Part shown: piece by piece, positions 1 through 8,916 of the stretch | Layout of the letters: each line of letters begins with the position of its first letter | How positions within the stretch are numbered: the first letter of the stretch is position 1 | DNA from: Wohlfahrtiimonas chitiniclastica DSM 18708 | GTDB taxonomy: Bacteria; Pseudomonadota; Gammaproteobacteria; Cardiobacteriales; Wohlfahrtiimonadaceae | DNA: 64,000 nucleotides | Direction of reading: 5' to 3' | NCBI RefSeq assembly: GCF_000375345.1 | Contig: NZ_AQXD01000001.1 | Location: forward strand, 698,600-762,599 | Program-made: the position numbers and the translations under genes | Notes under the pieces: generated by a model | Databases searched by the model: none | Told to the model about the DNA's origin: nothing | What the model saw: only the letters and a program-made list of their open reading frames with translations

Positions 1-3
1 GGG

Positions 4-1122
4 ATGATGAGTTATCAAGAGTCAGATCTACCATTTCAGCGCAAAACCCACATCATTGAAATGACATCTGTGGATACGCAAGATGGACCCATTTTGCGCC
101 AAGAAGAGATTGATTTCAGTGAAGCCTTGGTCAAAGGTGCCAAAACCACTGTCAAGCGCATGCTGTTTCACAGCAAAGCATTCTTAGGTGGCATCACAGC
201 ACAAGTGCTGAAACTTTTCATCCCAAGCAGCATTGATCCCTTTTATGGCGCCACTTTTTTGTGTAGCTATTTAGGGATCCTCAGCCTTTTTCCCCTGCGT
301 AAAAATCACACTGCCACTTTGCTTGGGCTCATTGTGGCTTTAGCAACGGTTTTAGGTGGATTGTGGCCGGTGGCATTATTATTTGGCGGACTCACCACCA
401 CAATCATCGATCTATTTGATAAAGAGACGCGCAATACAGGCTTTTGGTTCACCATTCCGCTCTCATTGTTAGCACTGGCCTTTGCGAGCATTCATATGCC
501 TGAATCAATCTTCAGCGCGATGCCCATTTGGATTTATGGCATCATTGCCATTGCTGTTGGTCTTGGGGTACTTAAACCAAAAGCATTAAAGCATTTGGCC
601 AATCTTGCGCTGATGAACGAGGATGAAAAACGCAGCTATTTAGAAAGCATTGAGCTGCAAGCGGCTGCAAAAATCGCCAAAGCCAATGCTGAAAAAGAAG
701 AGCCTTCCTATGCCATTTTTGCCCGCCACATTGAGATGCTTCGCCTCATTGAAGAGCACACAACGCAGTTGCCGAATGATTTATCCATCGTGGTGGAATC
801 AATTGGCACAGAATCTGTGGACATTTTAAAAATCATGCAGCGCGATCCGCGCGATGTGATCGCTGGCGGACAATTTTTAAACCGCTATTTACCACTGATT
901 CATCAATCCCTTGTGCGCTACAGCACCATTAAATCCCTGCATGATGCACAAAGCATCGAGATGGACATTGATGCAAAAACATTGCAGTCCCTTCGTGGCA
1001 TTCAGCAAGCCTTTGTGCAGATTAAAAAGCAGCTTGCGGACAATGATGTTGATGATCTCAAAGTGGATCTAAATGTGATGGATAAACTCATCCGCGCCCA
1101 AGGCTTTGAGATCAAAGAGTGA
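4..1122 (+). CDS. XpaC-like (5-bromo-4-chloroindolyl phosphate hydrolysis family) membrane protein
   Basis: The protein is 372 aa. Residues about 70-190 hold four or so hydrophobic segments. The C-terminal 150 residues form a charged helical domain ending in a segment (around LADNDVDDLKVDLNVMDKLI) that resembles the conserved tail of the XpaC family. XpaC proteins are poorly understood, often lie beside TelA-type toxic-anion-resistance genes, and the BCIP-hydrolysis name should not be read as a proven activity. The window starts only three bases before the ATG-ATG pair, with no upstream stop in frame, so the true start may lie outside. Its TGA stop touches the stop of the convergent gene, forming a shared TGATCA. 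Confidence 0.65.
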   Translation: MMSYQESDLPFQRKTHIIEMTSVDTQDGPILRQEEIDFSEALVKGAKTTVKRMLFHSKAFLGGITAQVLKLFIPSSIDPFYGATFLCSYLGILSLFPLRKNHTATLLGLIVALATVLGGLWPVALLFGGLTTTIIDLFDKETRNTGFWFTIPLSLLALAFASIHMPESIFSAMPIWIYGIIAIAVGLGVLKPKALKHLANLALMNEDEKRSYLESIELQAAAKIAKANAEKEEPSYAIFARHIEMLRLIEEHTTQLPNDLSIVVESIGTESVDILKIMQRDPRDVIAGGQFLNRYLPLIHQSLVRYSTIKSLHDAQSIEMDIDAKTLQSLRGIQQAFVQIKKQLADNDVDDLKVDLNVMDKLIRAQGFEIKE

Positions 1123-2586
1123 TCATTTTTTGGCAAAATCGAGCGGTTGGAGCACTTCTAGCCGCTTAATGCCATGGACGTTGAGCACAATGCGCACAAG
1201 TTCCGTGGCATGATTTTCCTGCCCTTCTTGATCCCCTTGAATCCGAATGCGCCGAATCATATACACATGATAACTTTTCTCCCCAAGCACTGGCGTTTCA
1301 TCCTCTTCTAAAAATGGGAGCTCTTCAAATGCCACATCAATGTAACGCAAAAAGTCCGTCACATTAAAGCGCGTAATATCTGCAATCGGAAAACGCGTCT
1401 TTTCAAATAAATCAGGCTGATTGATGAGGTGCACTGTTTTTTTGTAATACAACACATCCTCTTCGCGCTCGTTGTTGAGCAAAATCTCCTCATACGTTTT
1501 CTGATGCATGATGCGCACATCATCTGGCAATGCAGAATGAGAAATGAACCGAAACGACTCACGACAAATCCCGATGGGCTTTTTAATCCCTTGTTTATAA
1601 ATGAGTAATTTGCGATCCGGTAGCCAGCGCTGAAAGATCTTTTGCAGCTTCTTTTTACCAATGTCCTTAAAACGATCGCGGAAAATGTACGCCACCACCA
1701 TAATGAGCAGCACTTTAAAACTCAACGTATCATAGCGGCCGCTGCGCCAATTGAACATGATGGCAAAGGTAAAAAGCATCGAGACTGCCGCAATCATCGC
1801 ATAAATGGTGTGCCAAATGAACGGCGCGCCTTTGCGATGACTAATATCCAAAAATAGATAGCGATTGATGTAACGGCGCAGCGTGCTCCAGCGATACAAA
1901 ACCTTCTCATTGCTTTCGCCGGGCGTTGCGATGCTTTCAGGATAATTCTCTTCCCGATACAAAATCTCCTCGCGCCACACATCGCTGATTGCACGACGCA
2001 GCGGCATGTTGCGCTCTGTGATGAGTTTACGCAAATAATAGGTCGTCACCCAGGAGATGTATTCATCACAATATTCAAAGGCTTTTGAGACAATTTTTTC
2101 TTCAATCGCCGCGCATAAAGGTTTTAATGCACGATACGCTGCAATGCTCGCCTCAATGTCCATGAGCAATTGTTGTGTACTCTCCTCACTCTTTTGATTT
2201 GGCCCTTGTAACAAGCCTTTGACAGAAAGGCGAAGGCTGCGCTTATAAGTCAATGCAATGCGTTTTAACGCATTTTCATAATCGGATAAATCCACGTTTT
2301 CTGTTTGCCATGCTTCTAAATCCGCTTTTAACGCTTCAACAATGCCCTCAACCTTATAGAAACTTTTCAATTTATGAGTGGCAGGACTTAAGCGCACATA
2401 ATTTTTAAAGGAGCGACGAAACTCTTCTGCAGAATACGATTGTGGATTGATTTGCAATGCTGCAGGCAAAAAGAAATAGGTCTCCACATGATATTTAATG
2501 TCTTTGGTTTTAGCGTGGTCAAAAGAGACCCGCTGTTTAATTTCAAATTGTTTATGTCCATGAATCTTTAAAGATTCTTTAATCAT
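1123..2586 (-). CDS. Hypothetical membrane protein, 487 aa, function unknown
   Basis: I do not recognise this family. The N-terminal 250 residues are soluble, helical and charged. Two adjacent hydrophobic segments follow at about residues 258-278 and 287-303. The C-terminal 180 residues look like a mixed alpha/beta cytoplasmic domain rich in charged residues. The start codon lies inside the last codons of the upstream Na/Pi cotransporter gene (8-base overlap), so the two are almost certainly co-transcribed and translationally coupled. That suggests a role linked to the transporter or to the same stress, but no catalytic motif is visible. Confidence 0.75.
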   Translation of the reverse strand: MIKESLKIHGHKQFEIKQRVSFDHAKTKDIKYHVETYFFLPAALQINPQSYSAEEFRRSFKNYVRLSPATHKLKSFYKVEGIVEALKADLEAWQTENVDLSDYENALKRIALTYKRSLRLSVKGLLQGPNQKSEESTQQLLMDIEASIAAYRALKPLCAAIEEKIVSKAFEYCDEYISWVTTYYLRKLITERNMPLRRAISDVWREEILYREENYPESIATPGESNEKVLYRWSTLRRYINRYLFLDISHRKGAPFIWHTIYAMIAAVSMLFTFAIMFNWRSGRYDTLSFKVLLIMVVAYIFRDRFKDIGKKKLQKIFQRWLPDRKLLIYKQGIKKPIGICRESFRFISHSALPDDVRIMHQKTYEEILLNNEREEDVLYYKKTVHLINQPDLFEKTRFPIADITRFNVTDFLRYIDVAFEELPFLEEDETPVLGEKSYHVYMIRRIRIQGDQEGQENHATELVRIVLNVHGIKRLEVLQPLDFAKK

Positions 2587-4465
2587 CTACGATTTCCTTA
2601 TCTAGGTGTTCAACATCATCATTGGCAAAGGGATAGGTTTGGCTCTCAAGTGTCAATAACATGATGTCAAATAGGCTTTTCACAAGGCGGCGACAATAAC
2701 TTAAATCATTCATCACAGACCCCGTATTAAAGGCATTGACCTTTTGATCGCGCCCTGCAATGAAAATCTCATGACGAAACACACGTTCAAACTGTTTGCC
2801 CTTGTCTAATTGTGCGTGGATCTCATCGAGTAAATGTGCTCGTCTGACAGGATCACACAGATCCTCATCAAAGGTTTTACGCATCTCATACATCGCTTTG
2901 AGATTGGTGAGCAAATAGAGTTTCAGATCTTGATAAAAATCTTGCATGATGCCCTCTTTTGCAGTGAGATAGCGATTGAAGTTCTTTTGCAAATGGCGGC
3001 TGGATTTGACAGAATCCACCATCGATAACACCACCATTTGGCAATTGAGAAGGTACGATTGGTAATACTCCATCTCTTTAGCATCCGTAAAATGAATGCG
3101 GCTCATGTAAATGAGAATGTTGCCATACAATCCCTTAACATAATGATTATACAGTAAATTGGCATCCACAGAGGCGCGATCATGGCTATTGGCAAAGGCA
3201 TCCTCATTAACCTCGCCATCTGTCACATCTTCTAAGGAAATATTGAGGGATAAACAGACCACTTCTGCGCTCACTTCCCCAAGGTGACGAATCTCTTGGA
3301 ACACTGCACCCATCGCGGCTGCAGGCACGGACAATGAAGCTTCTAAAAGATATTTTGATTGCACTGGCGGATTGCCCTCTTCAATGGCTTCAATCGATTC
3401 TGCGGTTTCCACCACCAAAGGCACTTTTTCAGCATCTGGAATCAAACGCTTTAAACCATCTAACAAACGCATTTGTATGCCCCAAAAGATCGCAACGCCC
3501 AACACATTAAAAAAGGTGTGGAAAAATGCCAATTGCATCATGTCATTGAGATCCAAAATTTTCCCCATGGCATGCGTCAAGTGGCTAATCGGACTCAACA
3601 GCACTAAAACCACCGCAGCAATCACAAAATGGAAAATCAAATGCGCCAATGCTAAGCGCTTACCATCACGACTGCCGCCTAGAAAACCAATGATAGAAGT
3701 TGAAACTGTGCTGCCAAGGAGTGCACCAATCGTTAGGATGAATGCGTCGTTCAACGTGATTTGTGATAAATCGAGCGCCGTTAAAATCAACATAATCGTA
3801 GCATGGCTTGATTGCAATACCATTGTGGCTAAAAAGCCCACCGTCAATAAAATCAAAAAGCGCCAAAAACCTGTGATGTCAAAAGTGGTGAAATCAAACT
3901 GCGTGGTCACATCCGAAAACCCTGTTTTCATATGCGTGATGGCTAAAAAGATAAAAGCAATGCCGATCACCACGCGCCCAAGCGCTTTACTTTTATCACC
4001 ATTAAAAGATGCCAACACCCCAAGCACAATCAAAGGATACGTCAACACCGACAAACTGACGCTTTGCCCTGCCAACGCCAACAACCAAACGCCGCTGCTT
4101 GAGCCAATGTATGCCCCAAGCATGATGGTAAAACCACCTGCAAGCGTAATGAGGGATGCATTAATAAAAGCAATGATCAGCAGCGACACCACCGTGGTAG
4201 ACTGTAAAACGATGGTGGAACCTGCACCAAAGAGCAGCCCTTTCCAACGCTTCGCGGTGCTTTTTGCCAGTAGCTTTTCTAATTTACCACCGGCTAATTG
4301 CTGTAAACCATCGGTCATGCATTGCATGCCAAATAGGAAAAATGCTAACCCTGAGCACAATTCTACCCAACTCGGATGACTCTGAAAGGAGTAGATCAAG
4401 ACAGCAGCAATGATCAAAAAGATCACATGACGAATTTGATTTTTATCCATAGTTTTAATTGGCAT
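2579..4465 (-). CDS. Na/Pi cotransporter family protein (NptA/YjbB-like) with PhoU-like tail
   Basis: The 628-aa protein has about eight to nine membrane segments in its first 370 residues. It carries the duplicated QSS motif of the PF02690 family (an LQSTTVVSLL stretch near the start and an LQSSHATIML stretch later) and glycine/alanine-rich helices. The remaining 250 residues are helical and soluble, as in the PhoU-like C-terminal domain of YjbB-type proteins. Members move phosphate with sodium, often outward. I chose the ATG at 4465 because a GGAGGA lies 12 bases upstream. An in-frame upstream start at 4528 would run into the divergent gene, and an ATG at 4450 is also possible. It overlaps the downstream 487-aa gene by 8 bases. 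Confidence 0.85.
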   Translation of the reverse strand: MPIKTMDKNQIRHVIFLIIAAVLIYSFQSHPSWVELCSGLAFFLFGMQCMTDGLQQLAGGKLEKLLAKSTAKRWKGLLFGAGSTIVLQSTTVVSLLIIAFINASLITLAGGFTIMLGAYIGSSSGVWLLALAGQSVSLSVLTYPLIVLGVLASFNGDKSKALGRVVIGIAFIFLAITHMKTGFSDVTTQFDFTTFDITGFWRFLILLTVGFLATMVLQSSHATIMLILTALDLSQITLNDAFILTIGALLGSTVSTSIIGFLGGSRDGKRLALAHLIFHFVIAAVVLVLLSPISHLTHAMGKILDLNDMMQLAFFHTFFNVLGVAIFWGIQMRLLDGLKRLIPDAEKVPLVVETAESIEAIEEGNPPVQSKYLLEASLSVPAAAMGAVFQEIRHLGEVSAEVVCLSLNISLEDVTDGEVNEDAFANSHDRASVDANLLYNHYVKGLYGNILIYMSRIHFTDAKEMEYYQSYLLNCQMVVLSMVDSVKSSRHLQKNFNRYLTAKEGIMQDFYQDLKLYLLTNLKAMYEMRKTFDEDLCDPVRRAHLLDEIHAQLDKGKQFERVFRHEIFIAGRDQKVNAFNTGSVMNDLSYCRRLVKSLFDIMLLTLESQTYPFANDDVEHLDKEIVDD

Positions 4466-4517
4466 TATAATAGTGAGTCCTCCATTGTATCGTTTATATT
4501 GAAGATTGACACCTGCT

Positions 4518-5534
4518 ATGAAATTCATTTCCCATAACTTTTACTGCCGTGACAGCTTTGTCTTCATTGGCAGCATGTTCATCAGTGCATTGATTGTCTA
4601 TCCTTTTGTGGGCATTCAAGGCGGCATCGCATGGACCTCATTTGCGGTGCTCTGTACTTATTCCCTCTATACAGCGAACGAAGATCGCAGTAACTTTTGG
4701 TACGTCCTATTTTGGATGACGCTCATCATCTCAAGCACCTATGTTGGGCGCTTTTTGCATCTCTCTTGGGGCTTTTATCTCTATCTATTGGCGATCGCCT
4801 ATTGCTATTACTACTTCTTTGGACGAGATCCTGTGTGTGATCGTGCCATGCGTTTCATCATCATTTTATCCACCATTGGTACCACAATGCCGCATGTGAC
4901 CAAAGGCTTGCCATTAGGTTCACTCATTGGGACATTGACTGCGTTGGTGGTGTGCCATTTATTGATGCGTAAAAAATATGATCTTAAAGCTTTTGAACAA
5001 GGGATTTTTACTCATCATCTTTTTAAGCTGCAAACCAACCTTATTCCGCGTGCGGTGATCTATAGCCTTGGCATGTTTGCCTGTTTACTCATTCCCCATT
5101 ATTTGATGCTCGATAAAATTTATTGGGCAACCTTAATGTTCATCATGGTGTTAACGCCCAAAGCGGACAATGTTGTGCACACAACGTTACTAAGATTTTT
5201 GGGCAGTTTAGCGGCGGTGATTTTGCTCTATGCCATTTTCCAAGTGGCGTACCACACAGGCTTACAAAGCCACATGGCGATTTTAGTGCTGATTTTACTC
5301 TTTATGTTTGCCTTCATTTTGCCGATGTGCTTTGGCAAAGACACCTTCATTGTCGCCTTTGGCACCACCTGTTATAGCTTAACGCTCGTGGAATTGGCAG
5401 GCTTTTGGCACAATCCCACTTATACATTGCTCATTGACCGCATCACCGAAACGATGATCGGTGGCATTGTGGCGATCATCGCAGGGATTTTACTTAAAGT
5501 GATGCGTGAACAAGGCGATCCGAATGATCCATAA
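4518..5534 (+). CDS. FUSC-family inner membrane protein, half-size (about 338 aa)
   Basis: About ten hydrophobic segments fall in two blocks of five or so, separated by a short charged loop near residues 155-175. This is the repeated arrangement seen in FUSC/aromatic-acid-exporter (AaeB-like) proteins, but here without the large cytoplasmic domains of YccS. Transport of aromatic or amphipathic acids would be expected from the family; the substrate cannot be read from sequence. The ATG at 4518 is preferred over the in-frame TTG at 4506, although no strong Shine-Dalgarno precedes either. It is divergent from the Na/Pi gene with about 50 bases between, and convergent with the exported-protein gene, with two bases between the stops. 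Confidence 0.7.
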   Translation: MKFISHNFYCRDSFVFIGSMFISALIVYPFVGIQGGIAWTSFAVLCTYSLYTANEDRSNFWYVLFWMTLIISSTYVGRFLHLSWGFYLYLLAIAYCYYYFFGRDPVCDRAMRFIIILSTIGTTMPHVTKGLPLGSLIGTLTALVVCHLLMRKKYDLKAFEQGIFTHHLFKLQTNLIPRAVIYSLGMFACLLIPHYLMLDKIYWATLMFIMVLTPKADNVVHTTLLRFLGSLAAVILLYAIFQVAYHTGLQSHMAILVLILLFMFAFILPMCFGKDTFIVAFGTTCYSLTLVELAGFWHNPTYTLLIDRITETMIGGIVAIIAGILLKVMREQGDPNDP

Positions 5535-5536
5535 AA

Positions 5537-6679
5537 TTATTGATCATTCAATTTTTGCGTGATGTTCATGAACTCTTTACGCAATTCAGGATTATCAAAT
5601 GGCACAATGCTTGGCACTTGCATGGTGGAAAAGGCTTTAAAATCGCGCTGACTTTCCTGCATCAATGACAATACATCAAGCGACACTTTAACAGTGGAAT
5701 AAGTATTGAGTGCAATCGCTTCGCGTGCCTTAGCGGCTTTTAAAATGGCTTTGGCATTCACCGCTTGCACTTTTAAATATTCCATATAGCGGTCGATGGC
5801 CTTGACTGCCAATTGATTGGCTTCGATGTTCTTTTGCAGAATCTTTTTCTGAGCGCTATCCGCACTTTTTTGTAAGCGTTTCGCTTCGGCTAAACTGCGT
5901 TCTGCCTCTGTGCGATACGCTTTGAGTTGCACCATGTAATTCTCTTCGAGTTTTCGAATGAAGTCCGTTTGAATCTTCACCACCATGCGATGCAAAATCG
6001 TTGCCATGCCGTAATAACGCTTCACGGCATCAAAATCTTGCGCATTGGTTTCCATCAAGGTTTGTAGCTGCGTAGACACCGCAATCGCGCTGTTAAAAAG
6101 CACAATGGCACGCACGGTTTCCTCACCTGTTACGGTGGTGTATAAAAATTCTAATTGCTCAGGCGCAAGATTCACGCCAATTTCGCTCAGTGCATCACTC
6201 ATATTTTCACGAAGCGTCACTAAACTCGCCTCATATTGCGCTAAGTTTTGCTCATGGATTTCGATTAAGCGATCATAATCGCCGCGCGTGGAGGCTGTCC
6301 AACCTTTTAAAGTATCGGTGGGCGTATATTTCATCAATGTGCTCGAATCTTCTGCCACCGCAAATAAGCGTTTTTCACGCAAATCACGAATGATGAGGCG
6401 CTCTTTGGCGATATGCTTTTCCATTTTAAAGTAATGTTCCCGAAGTTTGACCAAACTTGGCAACTCTAAACGAACAATCAAATCCCCTAAATAATCATCA
6501 ATGTCTGAATTGGCTGAAGCTTGATCGCGCCCAAACCATTGGCGCTCTGGTAAAGTCAATGTTTCACTGAGCGCGCTCTCCGCTTTACTCAAGATATTCA
6601 AACCCTTATGATCTAATTGCGCGAGGCTCAACTGCCCTAAACTCATCCCCAACATCACCACACAACACCAACGACGCAC
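5537..6679 (-). CDS. Exported alpha-helical protein of unknown function
   Basis: The product is 380 aa with a short basic start and hydrophobic signal peptide (cleavage likely after a LSLAQ-type site near residue 21). The rest is almost entirely heptad-rich, charged helix with long coiled-coil potential, so it is probably periplasmic. It is not a HlyD-type membrane fusion protein: there is no lipoyl/barrel-sandwich signature. The start is set by the ribosome-binding site: AGGAGG is encoded within the longer open frame that begins at 6697, and lies 7 bases before the GTG at 6679. It sits between two FUSC-family genes and may be a soluble partner of one of them. I do not recognise the family. 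Confidence 0.7.
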   Translation of the reverse strand: MRRWCCVVMLGMSLGQLSLAQLDHKGLNILSKAESALSETLTLPERQWFGRDQASANSDIDDYLGDLIVRLELPSLVKLREHYFKMEKHIAKERLIIRDLREKRLFAVAEDSSTLMKYTPTDTLKGWTASTRGDYDRLIEIHEQNLAQYEASLVTLRENMSDALSEIGVNLAPEQLEFLYTTVTGEETVRAIVLFNSAIAVSTQLQTLMETNAQDFDAVKRYYGMATILHRMVVKIQTDFIRKLEENYMVQLKAYRTEAERSLAEAKRLQKSADSAQKKILQKNIEANQLAVKAIDRYMEYLKVQAVNAKAILKAAKAREAIALNTYSTVKVSLDVLSLMQESQRDFKAFSTMQVPSIVPFDNPELRKEFMNITQKLNDQ

Positions 6680-6704
6680 CACACCACCTCCTAACATTTA
6701 ATCA

Positions 6705-6729
6705 ATTGATCATTATACCGATGATCAAT
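6705..6729. promoter_or_regulatory. Perfect inverted repeat in divergent promoter region (candidate operator)
   Basis: Two perfect 9-base arms, ATTGATCAT and ATGATCAAT, flank a 7-base spacer. The dyad lies between the leftward exported-protein gene and the rightward YccS-like gene. The left part of the dyad covers a TATAAT (read leftward at 6717-6712) that could be the -10 box of the leftward gene, so a bound repressor could block it. The regulator is not identifiable here. Confidence 0.45.
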
Positions 6730-6791
6730 CATCAATTTAGTACAAAATTCGCGTAAAATGGTGCCATGAAACATCTAGGAGATGAATTTCT

Positions 6792-8915
6792 ATGAATATA
6801 CCCTTTGAACATGTGCGTAAAATCTTTTACCACAGCAATCTTTTGTTCAGCATTCGCATCATCATTGCGGTGCTTGGCAGTACGATTGTCCCCACACTCT
6901 TTGGCGACATCCGCGCGGTGATCCCTTTAACGCTTGGGGTCATTGCATCCGCAATCACGGACATTGACACAAGCCCAAAACAGCGCATCACCAACCTTGC
7001 CATTGTCTTAACCTGTTTTACCATTGCCACATTTTCCGTGGAATTGCTTTTCCCGCACCCCTATTTATTCATCATTGGGCTTGTGTTGGCAGGCTTTTGC
7101 TTCACCATCATTGGCGCTTGGGGACAACGCTTTGCCGTAATCTCCTTTGGCACGCTGCTCATTTCAACATACACCATGCTCGGCATCGGGCTCTATCACA
7201 CGCCGCTTGTGCTCTCATTATTGATGCTCGCAGGGGCTTTATGGTACGGGCTCATTGCATGGATCGAGTCAATTGTGCAGCCAATTCGCACCACCCATGA
7301 ATATCTGCACAACTCTTTTTTGAGTTTGCGTGACTTTTTAAATGCCAAGTCACAACTCTTTGACCCGGATGAAACCGATGGCTTTGTCCTTCAAACCAAA
7401 ACACTCACAGCGCGCAATCAAGCTTTGATTCAATCCATGAATCGCAGTAAATTCTCGCTCTTTAACCGTTTACGCGGTGATCAAGGGCATCGGCGTGTGC
7501 GCATCATGCTCAATTACTACTTTGTGGCGCAAGATATTCACGAGCGCGCCGCCTCATCCCACATGAATTATCAGATTTTAAGCAATCACTTAAAAAACAG
7601 TGATGTACTGTTTCGCATTGCGCGGATCATGTCGCTACAAGCCGCAGCGTGTGAACAAGTGGCCATTAGCATTAAATACCGTAAACCTTATGAGCATAAC
7701 CCACTGTTTGAGCGCTATTTTGCAACGCTTGCTGAATCCATTAAACAGTGCCAAGCGCCGCAATCGATCATCGTGGCATTGACGAACATCCACAAAAATC
7801 TCCATGAGATTGATCAGCAATTTAAACAGATCAATCAAGTCAATTATATTTCCCATGACAACGTGCACAATCATTTAGTGGAAAATGAAGTGACCACGTT
7901 CAAAGAAGCTTGGCTGCGCATTCGGGAAAATCTCACAGTTAAATCTGCCCTCTTTCGTCACTCTGTGCGCATCAGTCTTGTGTTTGCCATTGGCTATATC
8001 ATCGTACAAGCCACCCATTTGCCTCATGGTTATTGGATTTTAATGACAAGCCTATTCATCTGTCAGCCAAACTACGCCACCACGCAAAAGCGCGTCTTTT
8101 TACGAGTTGCCGGAACTGTCACAGGGATTTTATTGGGCGTCTTTTTTGTGGCGCTCTTTGACACTTTAACCACGCGCTTGTTTGCCATCATCGTTTGCGC
8201 ATGGCTATTTTTCCTCTTTCGCAATTCGCGCTATGCCTTTGCCACTGTGTTCATCACGCTGTTGGTCTTCTTTAGCTTCAGTTTAACTGGGGAAAGTTCA
8301 TTGGATGTGGCCTATTCACGCATCCTTGCCACATTGATTGGGTGCAGCATCTCTTGGTTAGCGGTGAGTTTCTTATGGCCAGATTGGCGCTATCGAACAT
8401 TGCCAAACCTTGTGCAAGCAGCGCTCAATGATAATGCGGCGTATTTGAATCAAACCCACCGTCAATATTCTGTCGGGCGCTTAGATGATGTGGCTTACCG
8501 CTCTGCCCGCCGCGATGCTCATGATGATTCCGCTGATCTTTCTGCCCTCATCAGCATCATGTCTAATGAACCTAAAGTCAATCATCAACTCATTGATCAA
8601 GCCTTTCAGTTTTTAACGCTGAATCATACGTTGATCAGTTACATTTCAACCCTCGGGGTGCACCGTGCATCAAGCTTATCAGATGCTGTGCAAAAGCAGT
8701 TTGATCAAACCTGTGATTTGATGGTCAAGGCATTGCACCGCCATCAACTCAACGAAGCGGATTATCAACATCATTGCCAAGTGCTCAGAGACTTATTGCA
8801 AGCCTCAGAAACGCTCAGCGCCATTGATTATCAGATCCTTCAGCAATTGCAATTGATGTTACAGATCTTGCCGGAGATGATTAAAACGGCTGATCATGTG
8901 ATTCACGCAGCATAA
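6792..8915 (+). CDS. YccS-type FUSC-family inner membrane protein
   Basis: At 707 aa it is close to E. coli YccS (about 720). The order is five to six N-terminal membrane segments (residues about 15-160), a long soluble helical region (about 165-390), a second membrane block (about 400-540), and a helical C-terminal domain. The N-terminal segment that includes LTLGVIASAITDID matches the YccS/YhfK subfamily. It is predicted to be an efflux-type or envelope-stress membrane protein; the substrate is unknown. An AGGAG stretch precedes the ATG by about 10 bases. The dyad at 6705-6729 lies upstream. Its stop is one base from that of the convergent MFS gene. Confidence 0.8.
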   Translation: MNIPFEHVRKIFYHSNLLFSIRIIIAVLGSTIVPTLFGDIRAVIPLTLGVIASAITDIDTSPKQRITNLAIVLTCFTIATFSVELLFPHPYLFIIGLVLAGFCFTIIGAWGQRFAVISFGTLLISTYTMLGIGLYHTPLVLSLLMLAGALWYGLIAWIESIVQPIRTTHEYLHNSFLSLRDFLNAKSQLFDPDETDGFVLQTKTLTARNQALIQSMNRSKFSLFNRLRGDQGHRRVRIMLNYYFVAQDIHERAASSHMNYQILSNHLKNSDVLFRIARIMSLQAAACEQVAISIKYRKPYEHNPLFERYFATLAESIKQCQAPQSIIVALTNIHKNLHEIDQQFKQINQVNYISHDNVHNHLVENEVTTFKEAWLRIRENLTVKSALFRHSVRISLVFAIGYIIVQATHLPHGYWILMTSLFICQPNYATTQKRVFLRVAGTVTGILLGVFFVALFDTLTTRLFAIIVCAWLFFLFRNSRYAFATVFITLLVFFSFSLTGESSLDVAYSRILATLIGCSISWLAVSFLWPDWRYRTLPNLVQAALNDNAAYLNQTHRQYSVGRLDDVAYRSARRDAHDDSADLSALISIMSNEPKVNHQLIDQAFQFLTLNHTLISYISTLGVHRASSLSDAVQKQFDQTCDLMVKALHRHQLNEADYQHHCQVLRDLLQASETLSAIDYQILQQLQLMLQILPEMIKTADHVIHAA

Positions 8916-8916
8916 T

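Noticed and set aside
3372-4379. 335-codon rightward open frame opposite the Na/Pi cotransporter gene
   Set aside because: It is the antisense shadow of a real membrane-protein gene: composition is Lys/Pro/Asn/Met-rich with no domain or credible ribosome-binding site.
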